DNA of 64,000 bases from Agrobacterium cavarae (GTDB taxonomy: Bacteria > Pseudomonadota > Alphaproteobacteria > Rhizobiales > Rhizobiaceae), in assembly GCF_004310285.1 (NCBI RefSeq), contig NZ_SISF01000023.1:62001-126000 (forward strand), written 5' to 3'. Numbering within the stretch: the stretch's first letter is position 1; each line of letters opens with the position of its first letter. This document shows positions 37,084-47,295 of the stretch, one piece after another. The notes under the pieces were generated by a model. It searched no databases. It was given only the letters and a program-made list of their open reading frames with translations, and was not told the DNA's origin. Made by a program: the position numbers and the translations under genes.

Positions 37084-39927
37084 ATGGATATTGCCTCAAT
37101 GGCCTCTAAGGAACTGGATTTCTCCGCGATACTGGATGTCGCAGCACTGAAGCATCAATGCGATCTCGTCTTTCAAGGCGATGGAAAGCGCGTTTCGGAT
37201 GTGCGCTCCGACCTTTTGCCCATCTTCAAGAAGGCAAGCAGCGACGGACGGCAAATGGCGCGCGATCTTCTCGATTCCGAAGGCGGCGGCATTGACTGCG
37301 CAAGGCGTATTTCCTGGCTGCAGGATCGTCTGATCGAGGTGCTCTACGATCTCGCCTGCCAATATGTCTATCCGAAGGATGCGCCAGGCATCGCCATCAC
37401 CGCTGTCGGCGGCTATGGGCGCGGTACGCTGGCACCCGGATCGGACATCGATCTTCTGTTCCTGCTGCCGCTCAAGAACACGCCGGACATGCACAAGGCG
37501 ATCGAGTTCATTCTCTACATTCTTTGGGATGTCGGCTTTAAGGTCGGCCACGCCACCCGCACTGTGGATGAGTGCATCAAGCTGTCCAAGGCGGATATGA
37601 CGATCCGCACCGCCATTCTCGAAATGCGCCCGATCTGCGGAAAGAAGTCGCTCGCCGACGAGTTGGAGCGCCGATTCGAAACCGAAGTCGTCACCAATAG
37701 CGGTCCGGAATTCATCGCCGCCAAGTTGGCCGAGCGCGACCAGCGCCACCGCAAGGCAGGCGACACCCGCTATCTGGTCGAGCCGAATGTGAAGGAAGGC
37801 AAGGGCGGTCTGCGTGATCTCCACACGCTCTTCTGGATCGCCAAATATTATTACCACGTGCGCGACACGGCAGAGCTGGTGAAGCTCGGCGTTCTTTCCA
37901 GAAGCGAACTGAAGCTCTTCGAAAAGGCCGATGACTTTCTCTGGGCGGTGCGCTGCCAGATGCACTTCATCACCGGCAAGGCCGAGGAGCGGCTTTCCTT
38001 CGATATCCAACGCGAGATTGCCGCCGCCCTTCATTACCAGCCTCGCCCCGGCCTTTCGGCGGTCGAGCGCTTCATGAAGCACTATTTCCTCGTGGCAAAG
38101 GATGTGGGTGACCTGACGCGCATTCTTTGCGCTGCTCTTGAGGACCGCCAGGCGAAGGATGTGCCGGGGCTTTCCGGCGTTCTCAGCCGCTTTGCGCATC
38201 GGCTTCGCAAGATCCCGGGCTCTAGTGAATTCGTCGAAGACCGCGGTCGCATTGCGCTCGCCAATGCCGATGTCTTCCGCAATGATCCGGTCAGCCTGAT
38301 CCGGCTTTTCCATGTGGCCGATATCAACAATCTCGAACTGCACCCGGATGCCCTTCGCGTCGTGACCCGCTCACTCGGTCTCATCAATCATGAGCTTCGC
38401 GAGAATGAGGAAGCCAACAGGCTGTTCCTCGCCATCCTGACCTCGAGGCGCGATCCGGCACTGACGCTACGGCGCATGAACGAGGCGGGTGTTCTCGGCA
38501 AATTCATCCCCGAATTCGGCAAGATCGTCGCGATGATGCAGTTCAACATGTATCATCACTATACGGTCGATGAGCACTTGATCCGCTCGGTCGCAATCCT
38601 CGCCGAGATCGATAAGGGGCAGGCGGTCGATACCCATCCGTTGGTCAACCAGTTGATGCCAGCCATTGAAGACCGCGACGCTCTCTATGTCGCCGTTCTC
38701 CTTCACGATGTGGCAAAGGGCAGGCAGGAGGATCACTCCATTGCCGGTGCACGCGTGGCCCGCAAGCTCTGCCAGCGCTTCCGTCTCTCCACCAAGCAGA
38801 CCGAGACGGTGATGTGGCTGATCGAGCAGCATCTCCTGATGTCGATGGTGGCCCAGACCCGCGATCTGCATGACCGCAAGACGATCACCGACTTTGCCGA
38901 CAAGGTTCAGTCGATGGAGCGGCTGAAGATGCTGTTGATCCTCACCGTCTGCGACATCCGCGCCGTTGGGCCGGACGTCTGGAATGGCTGGAAGGGGCAG
39001 TTGCTGCGCACGCTTTACTACGAAACCGAGCTTCTTCTCTCCGGCGGCTTTTCGGAAAGCTCGCGCAAGGAGCGCGCCAAGATCGCCCGTCAGCGCCTTT
39101 ACGATGCGCTGGATGACTGGGGTCAGAAGGCGCGCCGCAAGTACAGCAAGCTGCATTATGATGCCTATCTTCTGTCGGTCGCCTTGGAGGACCAGGTCCG
39201 CCACACCCGCTTTCTGCGTGAGGCGGACAAGCAGGAAAAGGCGCTGGCGACCATGGCCCGCACCCATTCCTTCCACGCCATCACCGAGATCACGGTTCTG
39301 GCGCCCGACCATCCGCGCCTGCTGTCGATCATCACCGGCGCCTGCTCCGCTGCCGGCGCCAACATCGCCGATGCTCAGATCTTCACGACATCAGACGGCC
39401 GCGCACTCGATACGATCCTGATCAACCGCGAATTCCCGATCGATGAGGATGAGACCCGCCGCGCCACCAACATCGGCAAGCTGATCGAAGAGGTTCTGGC
39501 CGGCAAGAAGCGGCTTCCCGAGATCATCGCGACGCGGACCAAGAGCCGCAAGAAGAGCAAGACCTTCACTATCCCGCCGTCGGTGACGATTTCCAACGGG
39601 CTTTCCAACAAATTCACCGTCATCGAGGTCGAATGCCTTGACCGTCCCGGCCTTCTGGCGGACATGACGGCGGTGCTGGCCGATCTGTCGCTGGATATCA
39701 CCTCCGCGCGTATCACCACCTTCGGCGAAAAGGTCATTGATACCTTCTATGTCACCGATCTCTTCGGCCAGAAGGTGATGACGGAAAACCGTCAGTCCAA
39801 TATCGCAATGCGGTTGAAGGCCGTTATGGCGGAGCAGGAAGATGAACTGCGTGATCGTATGCCCTCCGGCATCATCGCGCATCCGGATGTAGCAGCCCTT
39901 CCTGCTGCGCGCACCGCAAAGGCTTGA
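37084..39927 (+). CDS. glnD: Bifunctional PII uridylyltransferase / uridylyl-removing enzyme
   Basis: 947 residues. Nucleotidyltransferase motif [18 protein letters not shown] (Gly109-Gly110, Asp121, Asp123), the HD hydrolase motif [14 protein letters not shown] (about 540) and two C-terminal ACT domains (about 735-810 and 845-920; [20 protein letters not shown] in the second) that sense glutamine. GlnD modifies PII proteins and so sets nitrogen status. An internal ATG at 37099 (MASKELDF) is an equally good start. Located between mutS and murJ, the standard rhizobial order. Confidence 0.96.
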   Translation: MDIASMASKELDFSAILDVAALKHQCDLVFQGDGKRVSDVRSDLLPIFKKASSDGRQMARDLLDSEGGGIDCARRISWLQDRLIEVLYDLACQYVYPKDAPGIAITAVGGYGRGTLAPGSDIDLLFLLPLKNTPDMHKAIEFILYILWDVGFKVGHATRTVDECIKLSKADMTIRTAILEMRPICGKKSLADELERRFETEVVTNSGPEFIAAKLAERDQRHRKAGDTRYLVEPNVKEGKGGLRDLHTLFWIAKYYYHVRDTAELVKLGVLSRSELKLFEKADDFLWAVRCQMHFITGKAEERLSFDIQREIAAALHYQPRPGLSAVERFMKHYFLVAKDVGDLTRILCAALEDRQAKDVPGLSGVLSRFAHRLRKIPGSSEFVEDRGRIALANADVFRNDPVSLIRLFHVADINNLELHPDALRVVTRSLGLINHELRENEEANRLFLAILTSRRDPALTLRRMNEAGVLGKFIPEFGKIVAMMQFNMYHHYTVDEHLIRSVAILAEIDKGQAVDTHPLVNQLMPAIEDRDALYVAVLLHDVAKGRQEDHSIAGARVARKLCQRFRLSTKQTETVMWLIEQHLLMSMVAQTRDLHDRKTITDFADKVQSMERLKMLLILTVCDIRAVGPDVWNGWKGQLLRTLYYETELLLSGGFSESSRKERAKIARQRLYDALDDWGQKARRKYSKLHYDAYLLSVALEDQVRHTRFLREADKQEKALATMARTHSFHAITEITVLAPDHPRLLSIITGACSAAGANIADAQIFTTSDGRALDTILINREFPIDEDETRRATNIGKLIEEVLAGKKRLPEIIATRTKSRKKSKTFTIPPSVTISNGLSNKFTVIEVECLDRPGLLADMTAVLADLSLDITSARITTFGEKVIDTFYVTDLFGQKVMTENRQSNIAMRLKAVMAEQEDELRDRMPSGIIAHPDVAALPAARTAKA

Positions 39928-39934
39928 ACAAAAA

Positions 39935-41527
39935 ATGAGTTTGATCGGCAAATTCGCCACCGTCGGCGGTGCGACGCTTGGAAGCCGCCTGTTCGGCTTC
40001 ATCCGTGAAATGCTGATGGCGGCAGCCGTGGGTACAGGACCGGTGGCGGACGCCTTCAACGCGGCCTTTCGCTTTCCCAACACCTTCCGCCGCCTGTTTG
40101 CCGAGGGCGCTTTCAACTCCGCCTTCGTGCCGCTCTTTGCCAAGGAAATCGAAGCCAACGGCATGGAGGGCGCGCGCCGCTTCTCGGAGGAGGTTTTCGG
40201 CGTCCTCTTCACGGTGCTGATGGCGCTGACGATCGTCATGGAACTCTCCATGCCGTTTCTCGTCAGAACGGTGATTGCACCGGGCTTTGTCGATGACCCG
40301 ACGAAATTCGAAAACACGGTGCGCCTCGCCACCATCATGTTCCCCTATCTCGCCTGCATGTCGCTGGCGGCAATGATGGGCGGGATGCTGAATTCGCTGC
40401 ACCGTTACTTCGCCGCGGCGATCGCGCCGGTCTTTCTCAATGTCATCCTCATTGGCGTTTTGGCGCTCGCCTGGTGGAAGCACTACGATGCGCTACAGGT
40501 CGGCTACGCACTCTCTTGGGGTGTCATGGCCGCAGGTTTCGTTCAGCTTGCCATCGTCTGGGTTGCTGTGCGTCATGCCGGTATCAAGATCGGCTTTCGC
40601 CGCCCGAAACTGACGGGCAACGTCAAGCGCCTGCTGGTTCTGGCGCTGCCGGCCGCAATCACCGGCGGCATCACCCAGATCAACTTGCTGATCAACACCA
40701 ATATCGCCTCCGGCGGAGACGGCGTGATCTCCTCGCTCGCCTATGCCGACCGCATCTATCAGCTGCCGCTCGGTGTCGTCGGCATTGCGGTGGCGACGGT
40801 TCTTCTGCCGGAACTGGCGCGCGCGCTTCGCGGCGGCCATGCGGTGGAGGCGGCCAATCTGCAGAACCGCTCCGTCGAGTTCGTGCTCTTCCTGACGCTG
40901 CCGGCCGCTGCAGCGCTGCTGGTCATGGCGGAGCCGATCGTTCGTTTCCTCTATGAGCGCGGCAATTTCTCGCCGTCCGCCACGGTCACTGTTGCGGAAA
41001 TCCTCGGCATCTACGGCCTCGGCCTGCCGGCCTTCGTTCTGATCAAGGCCTTCATTCCCGGCTTCTTCGCTCGCGAGGACACCCGCACGCCGATGATCTT
41101 TGCGGCGATTTCCGTGGGGGTGAACGTCTCGCTCGCGCTCACCCTTTTTCCCTCATACGGCGGTCCGGGGATTGCGACGGCGGAAATCACCGCCGGTTGG
41201 GTGAATGCTGCTTTGCTCTTCGGCATGCTGATGTGGCGTGGGCACTGGAAGCTCGATCTGCCGCTTCTCCTGCGCATCCCGCGGCTGCTGATCGCGGCAG
41301 GTCTCATGGCGTTCGCCATTCATTATGCGCTGTCCTATTTTTCCTACGAACTGTCATCGGCCTCGAACCTCGCGGTCCGGGCAGGCACATTGCTTGCGCT
41401 GGTCGTCGGCGCCATGGTCATCTATTTCGGCGTAGCCTTCGCCTCCGGTGGGGCAAACCTTGGGATGGTCAAGCGCGGCATGAAGCGCAAGCCAAAGACG
41501 GATGTCCAAAGCGAGATCGAGCCATGA
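39935..41527 (+). CDS. murJ: Lipid II flippase MurJ (MviN)
   Basis: 530 residues, 14 predicted TM helices. N-terminal MviN signature RLFGFIREMLMAAAVG and FRLFAEGAFNSAFVPLFA-type block (FRRLFAEGAFNSAFVPLF), plus ITQINLLINTNIAS in TM7. MurJ flips lipid II across the inner membrane for peptidoglycan synthesis. It begins 7 bp after glnD and its TGA overlaps the VOC gene start. The C-terminal tail is basic. Confidence 0.95.
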   Translation: MSLIGKFATVGGATLGSRLFGFIREMLMAAAVGTGPVADAFNAAFRFPNTFRRLFAEGAFNSAFVPLFAKEIEANGMEGARRFSEEVFGVLFTVLMALTIVMELSMPFLVRTVIAPGFVDDPTKFENTVRLATIMFPYLACMSLAAMMGGMLNSLHRYFAAAIAPVFLNVILIGVLALAWWKHYDALQVGYALSWGVMAAGFVQLAIVWVAVRHAGIKIGFRRPKLTGNVKRLLVLALPAAITGGITQINLLINTNIASGGDGVISSLAYADRIYQLPLGVVGIAVATVLLPELARALRGGHAVEAANLQNRSVEFVLFLTLPAAAALLVMAEPIVRFLYERGNFSPSATVTVAEILGIYGLGLPAFVLIKAFIPGFFAREDTRTPMIFAAISVGVNVSLALTLFPSYGGPGIATAEITAGWVNAALLFGMLMWRGHWKLDLPLLLRIPRLLIAAGLMAFAIHYALSYFSYELSSASNLAVRAGTLLALVVGAMVIYFGVAFASGGANLGMVKRGMKRKPKTDVQSEIEP

Positions 41528-41943
41528 GTTCCGGCTACACCTCCATGCGCCACATCGCGCTCGTCTCTCTGGTGGTGGACGATTACGATCGCGCCAAGGC
41601 GTTCTACTGCGACAACCTTGGCTTCGAATGCCTTTCGGACCAGCCGATGCCGGACGGCAAGCGCTGGCTTGTCGTCAAACCGAAAGGTGAGGGGGCGAGC
41701 GGGCTTCTTTTGGCGCAGGCTGATGGAGAAGCGCAGGCTGCCGCGATCGGCAACCAGACCGGCGGTCGGGTTGGTTTCTTCCTTTACACGGATGATTTCG
41801 ACGCAGATTTTCACCGCATGAAAGCCAACGGGATTCGCTTTCTGGAGGAGCCGCGTCGCGAAGTTTACGGCACGGTTGCCGTTTTCGAAGACCTCTACGG
41901 CAACAAATGGGACCTGCTCCAGCCAGCCGCTGAAACCCCTTGA
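41524..41943 (+). CDS. VOC (glyoxalase/bleomycin resistance) superfamily protein
   Basis: 139 residues from an ATG overlapping the murJ stop. One betaalphabetabetabeta repeat pair: MRHIALVSLVVDDYDRAKAF at the N-terminus and VFEDLYGNKWDLLQP at the end, with candidate metal ligands His10 and the conserved Glu near residue 122. VOC proteins include glyoxalases, dioxygenases and drug-binding proteins; the function here is unknown. Its coupling with murJ is probably positional rather than functional. Confidence 0.85.
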   Translation: MSSGYTSMRHIALVSLVVDDYDRAKAFYCDNLGFECLSDQPMPDGKRWLVVKPKGEGASGLLLAQADGEAQAAAIGNQTGGRVGFFLYTDDFDADFHRMKANGIRFLEEPRREVYGTVAVFEDLYGNKWDLLQPAAETP

Positions 41944-42024
41944 TTGCAACGGGTTCCGGGTGCATAAGCGCGGCCACATCAATGCGCGGGGCAAGGCCCT
42001 CCACAAGCCTTTTCGAGGACGATC

Positions 42025-43089
42025 ATGAACGCATTCAAGCCGCTGGTTTTCTCCGGGGTTCAGCCCACCGGCAATCTCCACCTTGGCAACTATCTCGGTG
42101 CCATCCGCAAGTTCGTCGCATTGCAGGAAGACAATGACTGCATCTATTGCGTCGTCGACATGCACGCCATCACCGCACAGTTGGTCCATTCGGACCTGAA
42201 AGCGCAGACGCGTTCGATTGCGGCCGCCTTCATTGCGTCGGGCATCGATCCGGTGAAGCATATCGTCTTCAACCAGTCGGCCGTGCCGCAGCATGCCGAG
42301 CTTGCCTGGGTGTTCAACTGCGTCGCGCGCATCGGCTGGATGGAGCGCATGACCCAGTTCAAGGACAAGTCCGGCAAGAATGCCGAGCAGGTTTCGCTTG
42401 GACTGCTGGCCTATCCGAGCCTGATGGCGGCAGACATTCTGGTGTATCGCGCGACCCATGTTCCGGTCGGTGACGACCAGAAGCAGCATCTGGAACTCGC
42501 CCGCGACATCGCCCAGAAGTTCAACATCGATTTCGGCGATCATATCCGCAAGGCTGGCCTCGGCCTCGATATCACCGTCGGCGACGAACCGGTTCACGCC
42601 TATTTCCCGATGGTCGAACCGCTGATCGGCGGTCCGGCACCGCGTGTCATGTCCTTGAAGGATGGCACCAAGAAGATGTCGAAATCGGATCCGTCGGATC
42701 TGTCGCGCATCAACCTGATGGATGATGTCGACGCGATCTCCAAGAAAATCAAGAAGGCCAAGACCGACCCGGACGCGTTGCCGAGCGAAGTCGAAGGCCT
42801 TAAAGGTCGTGCCGAGGCGGAAAACCTCGTCGGAATCTATGCGGCGCTGTCCGACAAGACCAAGGCGGATGTGCTTGCCGAATTCGGTGGGCAGCAGTTT
42901 TCGGCCTTCAAGCCGGCGCTTGTCGATCTGGCGGTCAACGTGCTTGCACCGATCAACAACGAGATGCGCCGCCTTCTGGATGACGTCAGCCATATCGACG
43001 CAATCCTGAAAGATGGCGGCGAGCGTGCTGGTGCCATTGCACAAAAGACGATGGACGAAGTCCGCGACATCATCGGTTTCCTGCGGTGA
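42025..43089 (+). CDS. trpS: Tryptophanyl-tRNA synthetase
   Basis: 354 residues. Class I synthetase with the HIGH-type motif GNLHLGNY (about 17-24) and KMSKS in [13 protein letters not shown] (about 213-225). [15 protein letters not shown] at the N-terminus and DMHAIT are TrpS-specific. GAGGA precedes the ATG. Followed by an intrinsic terminator, ending the mutS-glnD-murJ-VOC-trpS series. Confidence 0.97.
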   Translation: MNAFKPLVFSGVQPTGNLHLGNYLGAIRKFVALQEDNDCIYCVVDMHAITAQLVHSDLKAQTRSIAAAFIASGIDPVKHIVFNQSAVPQHAELAWVFNCVARIGWMERMTQFKDKSGKNAEQVSLGLLAYPSLMAADILVYRATHVPVGDDQKQHLELARDIAQKFNIDFGDHIRKAGLGLDITVGDEPVHAYFPMVEPLIGGPAPRVMSLKDGTKKMSKSDPSDLSRINLMDDVDAISKKIKKAKTDPDALPSEVEGLKGRAEAENLVGIYAALSDKTKADVLAEFGGQQFSAFKPALVDLAVNVLAPINNEMRRLLDDVSHIDAILKDGGERAGAIAQKTMDEVRDIIGFLR

Positions 43090-43098
43090 TTTTGTCTG

Positions 43099-43129
43099 CG
43101 CCTCTCGCCGTCCGGTGAGAGGCGTTTTT
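43099..43129 (+). terminator. Intrinsic terminator after trpS
   Basis: CGCCTCTC pairs with GAGAGGCG over a 10-nt loop and is followed by five T. It begins 10 bp after the trpS stop. Confidence 0.85.
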
Positions 43130-43261
43130 CTAAATGCCGAGGCGTCGCACCGGCACATTCGCCTTTTAGGAAAATCGATTCCGCTTTCCATTGTGATACG
43201 ATAAGCTTCGCCCAAACCGGCGGGCGGCGATTCATGCCACGGCGGAAACAGGGAGTGCTGA

Positions 43262-43753
43262 ATGGTTTCAAAACGGCTGTCGCGCCTGGAAGGGCACCGG
43301 CGAAAATTTCTGGTGGTCATCGATGGCACACCGGAATGCGAAAGAGCCGTGCATTATGCCGGCCGCCGCGCCAAGAACTCCAATGGCGCCCTCGTTCTGC
43401 TCTTCGTCATCCCAGAAGGGGATTTCCAGCAGTGGCTGGGCGTCGAGCAGATCATGCGTGCCGAAGCCCGCGAAGAGGCTGAAGCCTCGCTGGCGAAGGT
43501 CGCACAACGCGTGCGCGAGACGGTCGGCATCGAGCCCGAGGCGGTGATCCGCGAAGGCAATGCCGCCGAGCAGATCCACGGTCTGATCGAAGAAGATCGC
43601 GACATCGCCATCCTTGTATTGGCTGCTGGCTCCACCAAGGACGGCCCAGGTCCGCTCGTCTCCTCCATTGCAGGACGCGGCGCTGCCTTCCCCATTCCCG
43701 TCACGGTCCTGCCCGATACGCTGACGGACGAGGAAATCGACGCCCTCTGCTGA
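43262..43753 (+). CDS. Universal stress protein family protein
   Basis: 163 residues. USP fold: FLVVIDGTPECERAVHYA at the N-terminus (the Asp that contacts ATP ribose is present) and ILVLAAGSTKDGPGPLVSSI, a variant of the G-2x-G-9x-G-S/T phosphate loop. It may bind ATP; its role is unknown. AGGGAG lies 6 bp before the ATG. Flanked by the trpS terminator and a 200-bp gap, so it is probably its own unit. Confidence 0.85.
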   Translation: MVSKRLSRLEGHRRKFLVVIDGTPECERAVHYAGRRAKNSNGALVLLFVIPEGDFQQWLGVEQIMRAEAREEAEASLAKVAQRVRETVGIEPEAVIREGNAAEQIHGLIEEDRDIAILVLAAGSTKDGPGPLVSSIAGRGAAFPIPVTVLPDTLTDEEIDALC

Positions 43754-43953
43754 CCGCTGTCCATCAAGCGCTTTTGCCACGAAGAATCCTGTTCGGCTTT
43801 GGCGAAAACGGGTGTAGAACAGGGCGGAAGATTTCTTGAACGGGATTGTCATGTCAGGGCTTGAAGTCGCTCTTCGTCCGGCATATTTTGGAAGCATTCT
43901 AAATTACGGGGCAAGCATGCCCTGACCGGGGCGCTGCCTCGAAGGAGATCGAA

Positions 43954-44517
43954 ATGTTCATTCAAACGGAATCCACGCCAAACCCGACGACCCTTAAGTT
44001 CCTGCCGGGCAGGGTGGTTCTGGAAAGCGGCACGGCGGAATTCCTGAGCGCTGAGCAGGCGCAATCTTCGCCGCTCGCAGCAACGTTGTTTGAAATTCCG
44101 GGTGTCACCGGCGTCTATTACGGCTTCGATTTCATCACCGTCACCAAGGACGGTGCCGAGTGGCAGCACCTGAAGCCAGCAATCCTCGGTTCGATCATGG
44201 AGCACTTCATGTCCGGCCGCCCGCTGATGGGCACCGCGATCCATGCCGAGATTTCCGACGAGGAAGAAGAGTTCTTCGAAGAGGGTGACGAGACGATCGT
44301 TGCGACCATCAAGGAACTTCTCGAAACCCGCGTCCGTCCGGCTGTGGCGCAAGATGGCGGCGACATCACCTTCCGTGGTTTTCGCGATGGCACGGTGTTC
44401 CTCAACATGAAGGGCGCATGCTCCGGCTGCCCATCTTCCACGGCAACCCTGAAGCACGGCGTGCAGAACCTGCTCCGTCACTTCGTGCCGGAAGTACAAG
44501 AGGTCGAGGCTGTTTGA
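43954..44517 (+). CDS. Nfu-type iron-sulfur cluster scaffold protein
   Basis: 187 residues. N-terminal Nfu domain (MFIQTESTPNPTTLKFLPG, 1-90) and a C-terminal NifU-like domain with the cluster-binding CxxC at Cys156/Cys159 (GACSGCPSSTATL), joined by an acidic linker (EISDEEEEFFEEG). Such proteins carry Fe-S clusters to client enzymes, possibly including MiaB, which is encoded nearby and needs two [4Fe-4S] clusters. GAAGGAGA precedes the ATG. Not the nitrogenase NifU, which has an extra N-terminal IscU domain. Confidence 0.92.
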   Translation: MFIQTESTPNPTTLKFLPGRVVLESGTAEFLSAEQAQSSPLAATLFEIPGVTGVYYGFDFITVTKDGAEWQHLKPAILGSIMEHFMSGRPLMGTAIHAEISDEEEEFFEEGDETIVATIKELLETRVRPAVAQDGGDITFRGFRDGTVFLNMKGACSGCPSSTATLKHGVQNLLRHFVPEVQEVEAV

Positions 44518-44550
44518 TAAACGGCTGAGCTAATCGATCGATACTGAGGC

Positions 44551-44617
44551 GAGGCGCGTGACTGCGCCTCTACTCATAAGCGGCGTTGCCACGAGCCTCG
44601 TTCGTCTCGTTCGTGGC
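44551..44617. repeat. Two consecutive hairpins between nfu and tsaB
   Basis: GAGGCGC/GCGCCTC (44551-44570, 6-nt loop) followed by GCCACGA/TCGTGGC (44588-44617). Neither has a T-run. They fill the 136-bp gap and may slow or end transcription after nfu. Confidence 0.5.
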
Positions 44618-44653
44618 TTGCGCTTTGGACAGGCATAAGGTTCAGCTTTTCAG

Positions 44654-45322
44654 ATGATCATTCTCTCCATCGATACATCCGGCGTGGATTGCTCTGCCTG
44701 TATTTATGACAGTGAAAACGATACTGTCCTCGGCGAAGTGACGGAAAACATCGGCAAGGGCCATGCCGAATTGCTGATGGGCATTATCGATGGTGCGCTT
44801 TCCAAGGCTGGTCTGACGCTCAACGCCGTCGAGCGTCTCGCCGTCACCATTGGTCCTGGTTCTTTCACCGGCATTCGCGTGGGTGTGGCCGCCGCGCGCG
44901 GCTTTGCGCTCTCGCTCGATGTAGAGGCGGTCGGCATCACGACGCTTGAGACGCTTTCCGCTCACCACCAGCGGCAGCAGCCCGGCCAGCCTGTTGCGGT
45001 CGGTCTCGATGCCAAGCGCGGCGAATGCTATCTCCAGATTTTCGCAGCCGATGGCGCGCCTCTGACAGAGGCCGCGCTGGCGTCTCTCGATGACGCCAGA
45101 CAATCGCTTGTCGGCTTTGACGGCGCAATCATAGGCTCCGCCGCGCCCTTCTTTGCTGGTGCGGAGACGGGTTCGGGTCCGGATCATTTTCCCATCGCCA
45201 CCGTCGCGCGTGTCGCTGCGACGAAACCCGCGCATCAGCCAAAGCCCGCACCGCTTTACCTGCGTGGCCCGGATGCCCGCCCGCAATCTGGCTTCGCATT
45301 GGAACGCCTATCGCCCGCCTGA
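44654..45322 (+). CDS. tsaB: tRNA threonylcarbamoyladenosine biosynthesis protein TsaB
   Basis: 222 residues. ASKHA fold start MIILSIDTSGVDCSACIYD and the motif GPGSFTGIRVGVAAARGFAL. TsaB partners TsaD and TsaE in t6A37 synthesis on ANN-decoding tRNAs. The tsaB-rimI pair is conserved widely and seen here. The zinc ligands of TsaD are absent, as expected for TsaB. Confidence 0.94.
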   Translation: MIILSIDTSGVDCSACIYDSENDTVLGEVTENIGKGHAELLMGIIDGALSKAGLTLNAVERLAVTIGPGSFTGIRVGVAAARGFALSLDVEAVGITTLETLSAHHQRQQPGQPVAVGLDAKRGECYLQIFAADGAPLTEAALASLDDARQSLVGFDGAIIGSAAPFFAGAETGSGPDHFPIATVARVAATKPAHQPKPAPLYLRGPDARPQSGFALERLSPA

Positions 45323-45411
45323 AAGCGCGCCCTTTCGCCCGGCCGAAATCGATTTCGATTTGCCGGACAATGCTGTAGCCCTCTTGCATTCAAGGTGGAT
45401 GATTCCCTGCA

Positions 45412-45906
45412 ATGTTCGACGACTATCTGAGCTGGAAACCTTTTTTTGAAATCGTGCCGATGGCGCATGCTGATTGCGCCGATGTCGCCGAGCTTCACAC
45501 CTCCCGCTTCCCTCAGGCGTGGAGTGAGGGCGAGTTTTCGAGCCTTCTGTCACAGAATACTGTCTTCGGCGCCGTGGCGCGTCAAACCAACGCCTTCTTC
45601 AGCCAGCCGCTCGGCGGCTTCGTGTTGTCGCGTGAGGCGGGCGGAGAAGCTGAAATTCTGACCGTTGCCGTCAGCGACAAATTTGCCGGTGCCGGGCTTG
45701 GCTGGCGCCTGATGCAGGCTGCCATGCGCGAAGCGCTGATGCGCGGTGCCGAAACCATGTTTCTGGAAGTGGATGGTTCCAACGGTCCGGCCGTGCATCT
45801 CTACCGCAAGCTCGGCTTCAAGACGGTCGCAGAGCGCAAGGCCTATTACACGGCCAAGGATGGGACGAAATCCACAGCGCTTGTCATGCGCCGCGATCTT
45901 CGATAG
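45412..45906 (+). CDS. rimI: Ribosomal-protein-alanine N-acetyltransferase RimI-like
   Basis: 164 residues, GNAT fold. The acetyl-CoA loop is DKFAGAGLGWRLMQAAM (Q/R-x-x-G-x-G/A type), followed by FLEVDGSNGPAVHLYRKLGF, the RimI-like YxxxGF motif. It would acetylate the N-terminus of S18. The ATG lies 89 bp after tsaB with a weak ribosome site (AAGGTGG at 13 bp). General N-alpha acetylation is an alternative. Confidence 0.88.
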   Translation: MFDDYLSWKPFFEIVPMAHADCADVAELHTSRFPQAWSEGEFSSLLSQNTVFGAVARQTNAFFSQPLGGFVLSREAGGEAEILTVAVSDKFAGAGLGWRLMQAAMREALMRGAETMFLEVDGSNGPAVHLYRKLGFKTVAERKAYYTAKDGTKSTALVMRRDLR

Positions 45907-45974
45907 TTCCGTGACGGTGAGACACTCTGCCACCAATATGGTGGACCAACGCAGCATCTGAAGGCCTGATTATC

Positions 45975-46403
45975 GTGGTAGACCTTTCGAAAACCCTTGA
46001 AGAAATATGTGCGGAGCGCGGAATGCGCATGACCGACCAGCGGCGTGTCATCGCCCGCGTTCTTCAGGAATCGGAAGACCATCCGGACGTGGAGGAGCTC
46101 TATCGTCGCTCATCTGCGGTCGATCCAAAGATTTCGATCTCCACCGTCTATCGCACTGTTAAACTGTTTGAAGACGCGGGCATCATCGAGCGCCATGATT
46201 TTCGCGATGGCCGCTCTCGTTATGAGACCGTACCGGAAGAGCACCACGATCATCTGATCGACCTGAAGACCGGTGTCGTCATCGAATTTCGTTCCGCTGA
46301 GATCGAAGCACTGCAGGAAAAGATTGCCCGCGAGCATGGCTTCAGGCTCGTCGAACATCGGCTTGAACTTTACGGCGTTCCGCTGAAACCAGAAGAGCGT
46401 TGA
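45975..46403 (+). CDS. fur: Fur-family metal regulator (Fur/Mur)
   Basis: 142 residues from GTG 45975. Winged-helix domain with MRMTDQRRVIARVL and SISTVYRTVKLFEDAGII, then the metal-binding hinge EEHHDHLIDLKTG. There is no C-terminal CxxC zinc site. In rhizobia the protein of this type and position is the manganese-responsive Mur rather than an iron Fur; the gene order fur-olsA-miaB supports that identity. A CCACC-AATAT-GGTGG symmetry lies about 35 bp upstream and could be an autoregulatory site. Confidence 0.92.
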   Translation: MVDLSKTLEEICAERGMRMTDQRRVIARVLQESEDHPDVEELYRRSSAVDPKISISTVYRTVKLFEDAGIIERHDFRDGRSRYETVPEEHHDHLIDLKTGVVIEFRSAEIEALQEKIAREHGFRLVEHRLELYGVPLKPEER

Positions 46404-46437
46404 GGCAATTTTCCATGGCCACGGAGCAAGTGCGGCG

Positions 46438-47238
46438 ATGACTTGGCTTCGGATTGCCTATGCGGTTTTCATTCTCTCCATCGTGACCCTTGTGCTGTTG
46501 CCCGTGCAGCTCATCGGCCTCTGGCTGGATTTGCCGATCCGCCGCAGGGTGCCGCGCCTGTGGCACCGGATGGCCTGTCGATCGATCGGTATCAGGGTTC
46601 ATGTCCATGGCGGGCTGGAGACCGAACGACCTCTGCTGCTGATCGCCAATCACGTCTCCTGGAAGGACATATTGGTGTTGGGCAGCGTTGCGGATGTCGC
46701 TTTCATTGCCAAGACCGAAGTGCGCGACTGGCCGATCTTCGGCAAGCTGGCGCGTTTGCAGAAAACCGTCTTCGTTACCCGTGAACAGAAACGCACGACA
46801 GGCGTGCAGGTCAACGAGATTGCCGAAAGGCTGGCAGGCGGCGAGATCATCGTGCTCTTCCCCGAGGGCACGACGTCCGATGGCAATCGGCTTTTACCGA
46901 TCAAGTCCTCGCTATTCGGAGCAGCATCAAGTGCCGCCGATCAGGTTCCGAGCCAGCTAGTCCATGTCCAGCCCGTTGCGATCGCCTATACCGGCATTCA
47001 GGGCATGGCGATGGGGCGTTACCATAGACCCGTTGCCGCCTGGCCTGGAAGCATCGGCTTGCTGCCGTCGTTGGTGGGGTTGGTAAAGGCCGGCGCAATC
47101 GAGGTTGACGTCACGTTTGGGGAAGCGATCCCCTTCCGCAAGGGTGATAATCGCAAGGCGCTGAGCATCGAAGCGACCACCGCACTTCGCACCATGTTGA
47201 ATTTTAGCCTTCGCGGCGGCTGGCGAAAGTCGCGATAG
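46438..47238 (+). CDS. olsA: 1-acyl-glycerol-phosphate/lyso-ornithine lipid O-acyltransferase (PlsC family)
   Basis: 266 residues. N-terminal TM segment (about 5-25), then the PlsC motifs: NHVSWKDILVLG (HX4D catalytic pair, about 71-76), TEVRDWPIFGKLA and LFPEGTTSDGNRL. OlsA acylates lyso-ornithine lipid to ornithine lipid. I favour OlsA over PlsC because of the fur-olsA-miaB order known in rhizobia and because olsB lies in the same conserved segment, but the catalytic motifs alone do not separate the two. GGAGC precedes the ATG. Confidence 0.85.
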   Translation: MTWLRIAYAVFILSIVTLVLLPVQLIGLWLDLPIRRRVPRLWHRMACRSIGIRVHVHGGLETERPLLLIANHVSWKDILVLGSVADVAFIAKTEVRDWPIFGKLARLQKTVFVTREQKRTTGVQVNEIAERLAGGEIIVLFPEGTTSDGNRLLPIKSSLFGAASSAADQVPSQLVHVQPVAIAYTGIQGMAMGRYHRPVAAWPGSIGLLPSLVGLVKAGAIEVDVTFGEAIPFRKGDNRKALSIEATTALRTMLNFSLRGGWRKSR

Positions 47239-47295
47239 CCTCTATTTCCGCATTTTTCTATTTAACTGGTGGCCGAAAATCATTAGATACGCGCC

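Noticed and set aside
41422..43329. A 635-codon minus-strand frame opposite trpS, the VOC gene and the murJ end
   Set aside because: It spans three real plus-strand genes with strong motifs, and its own sequence has no recognisable domain.
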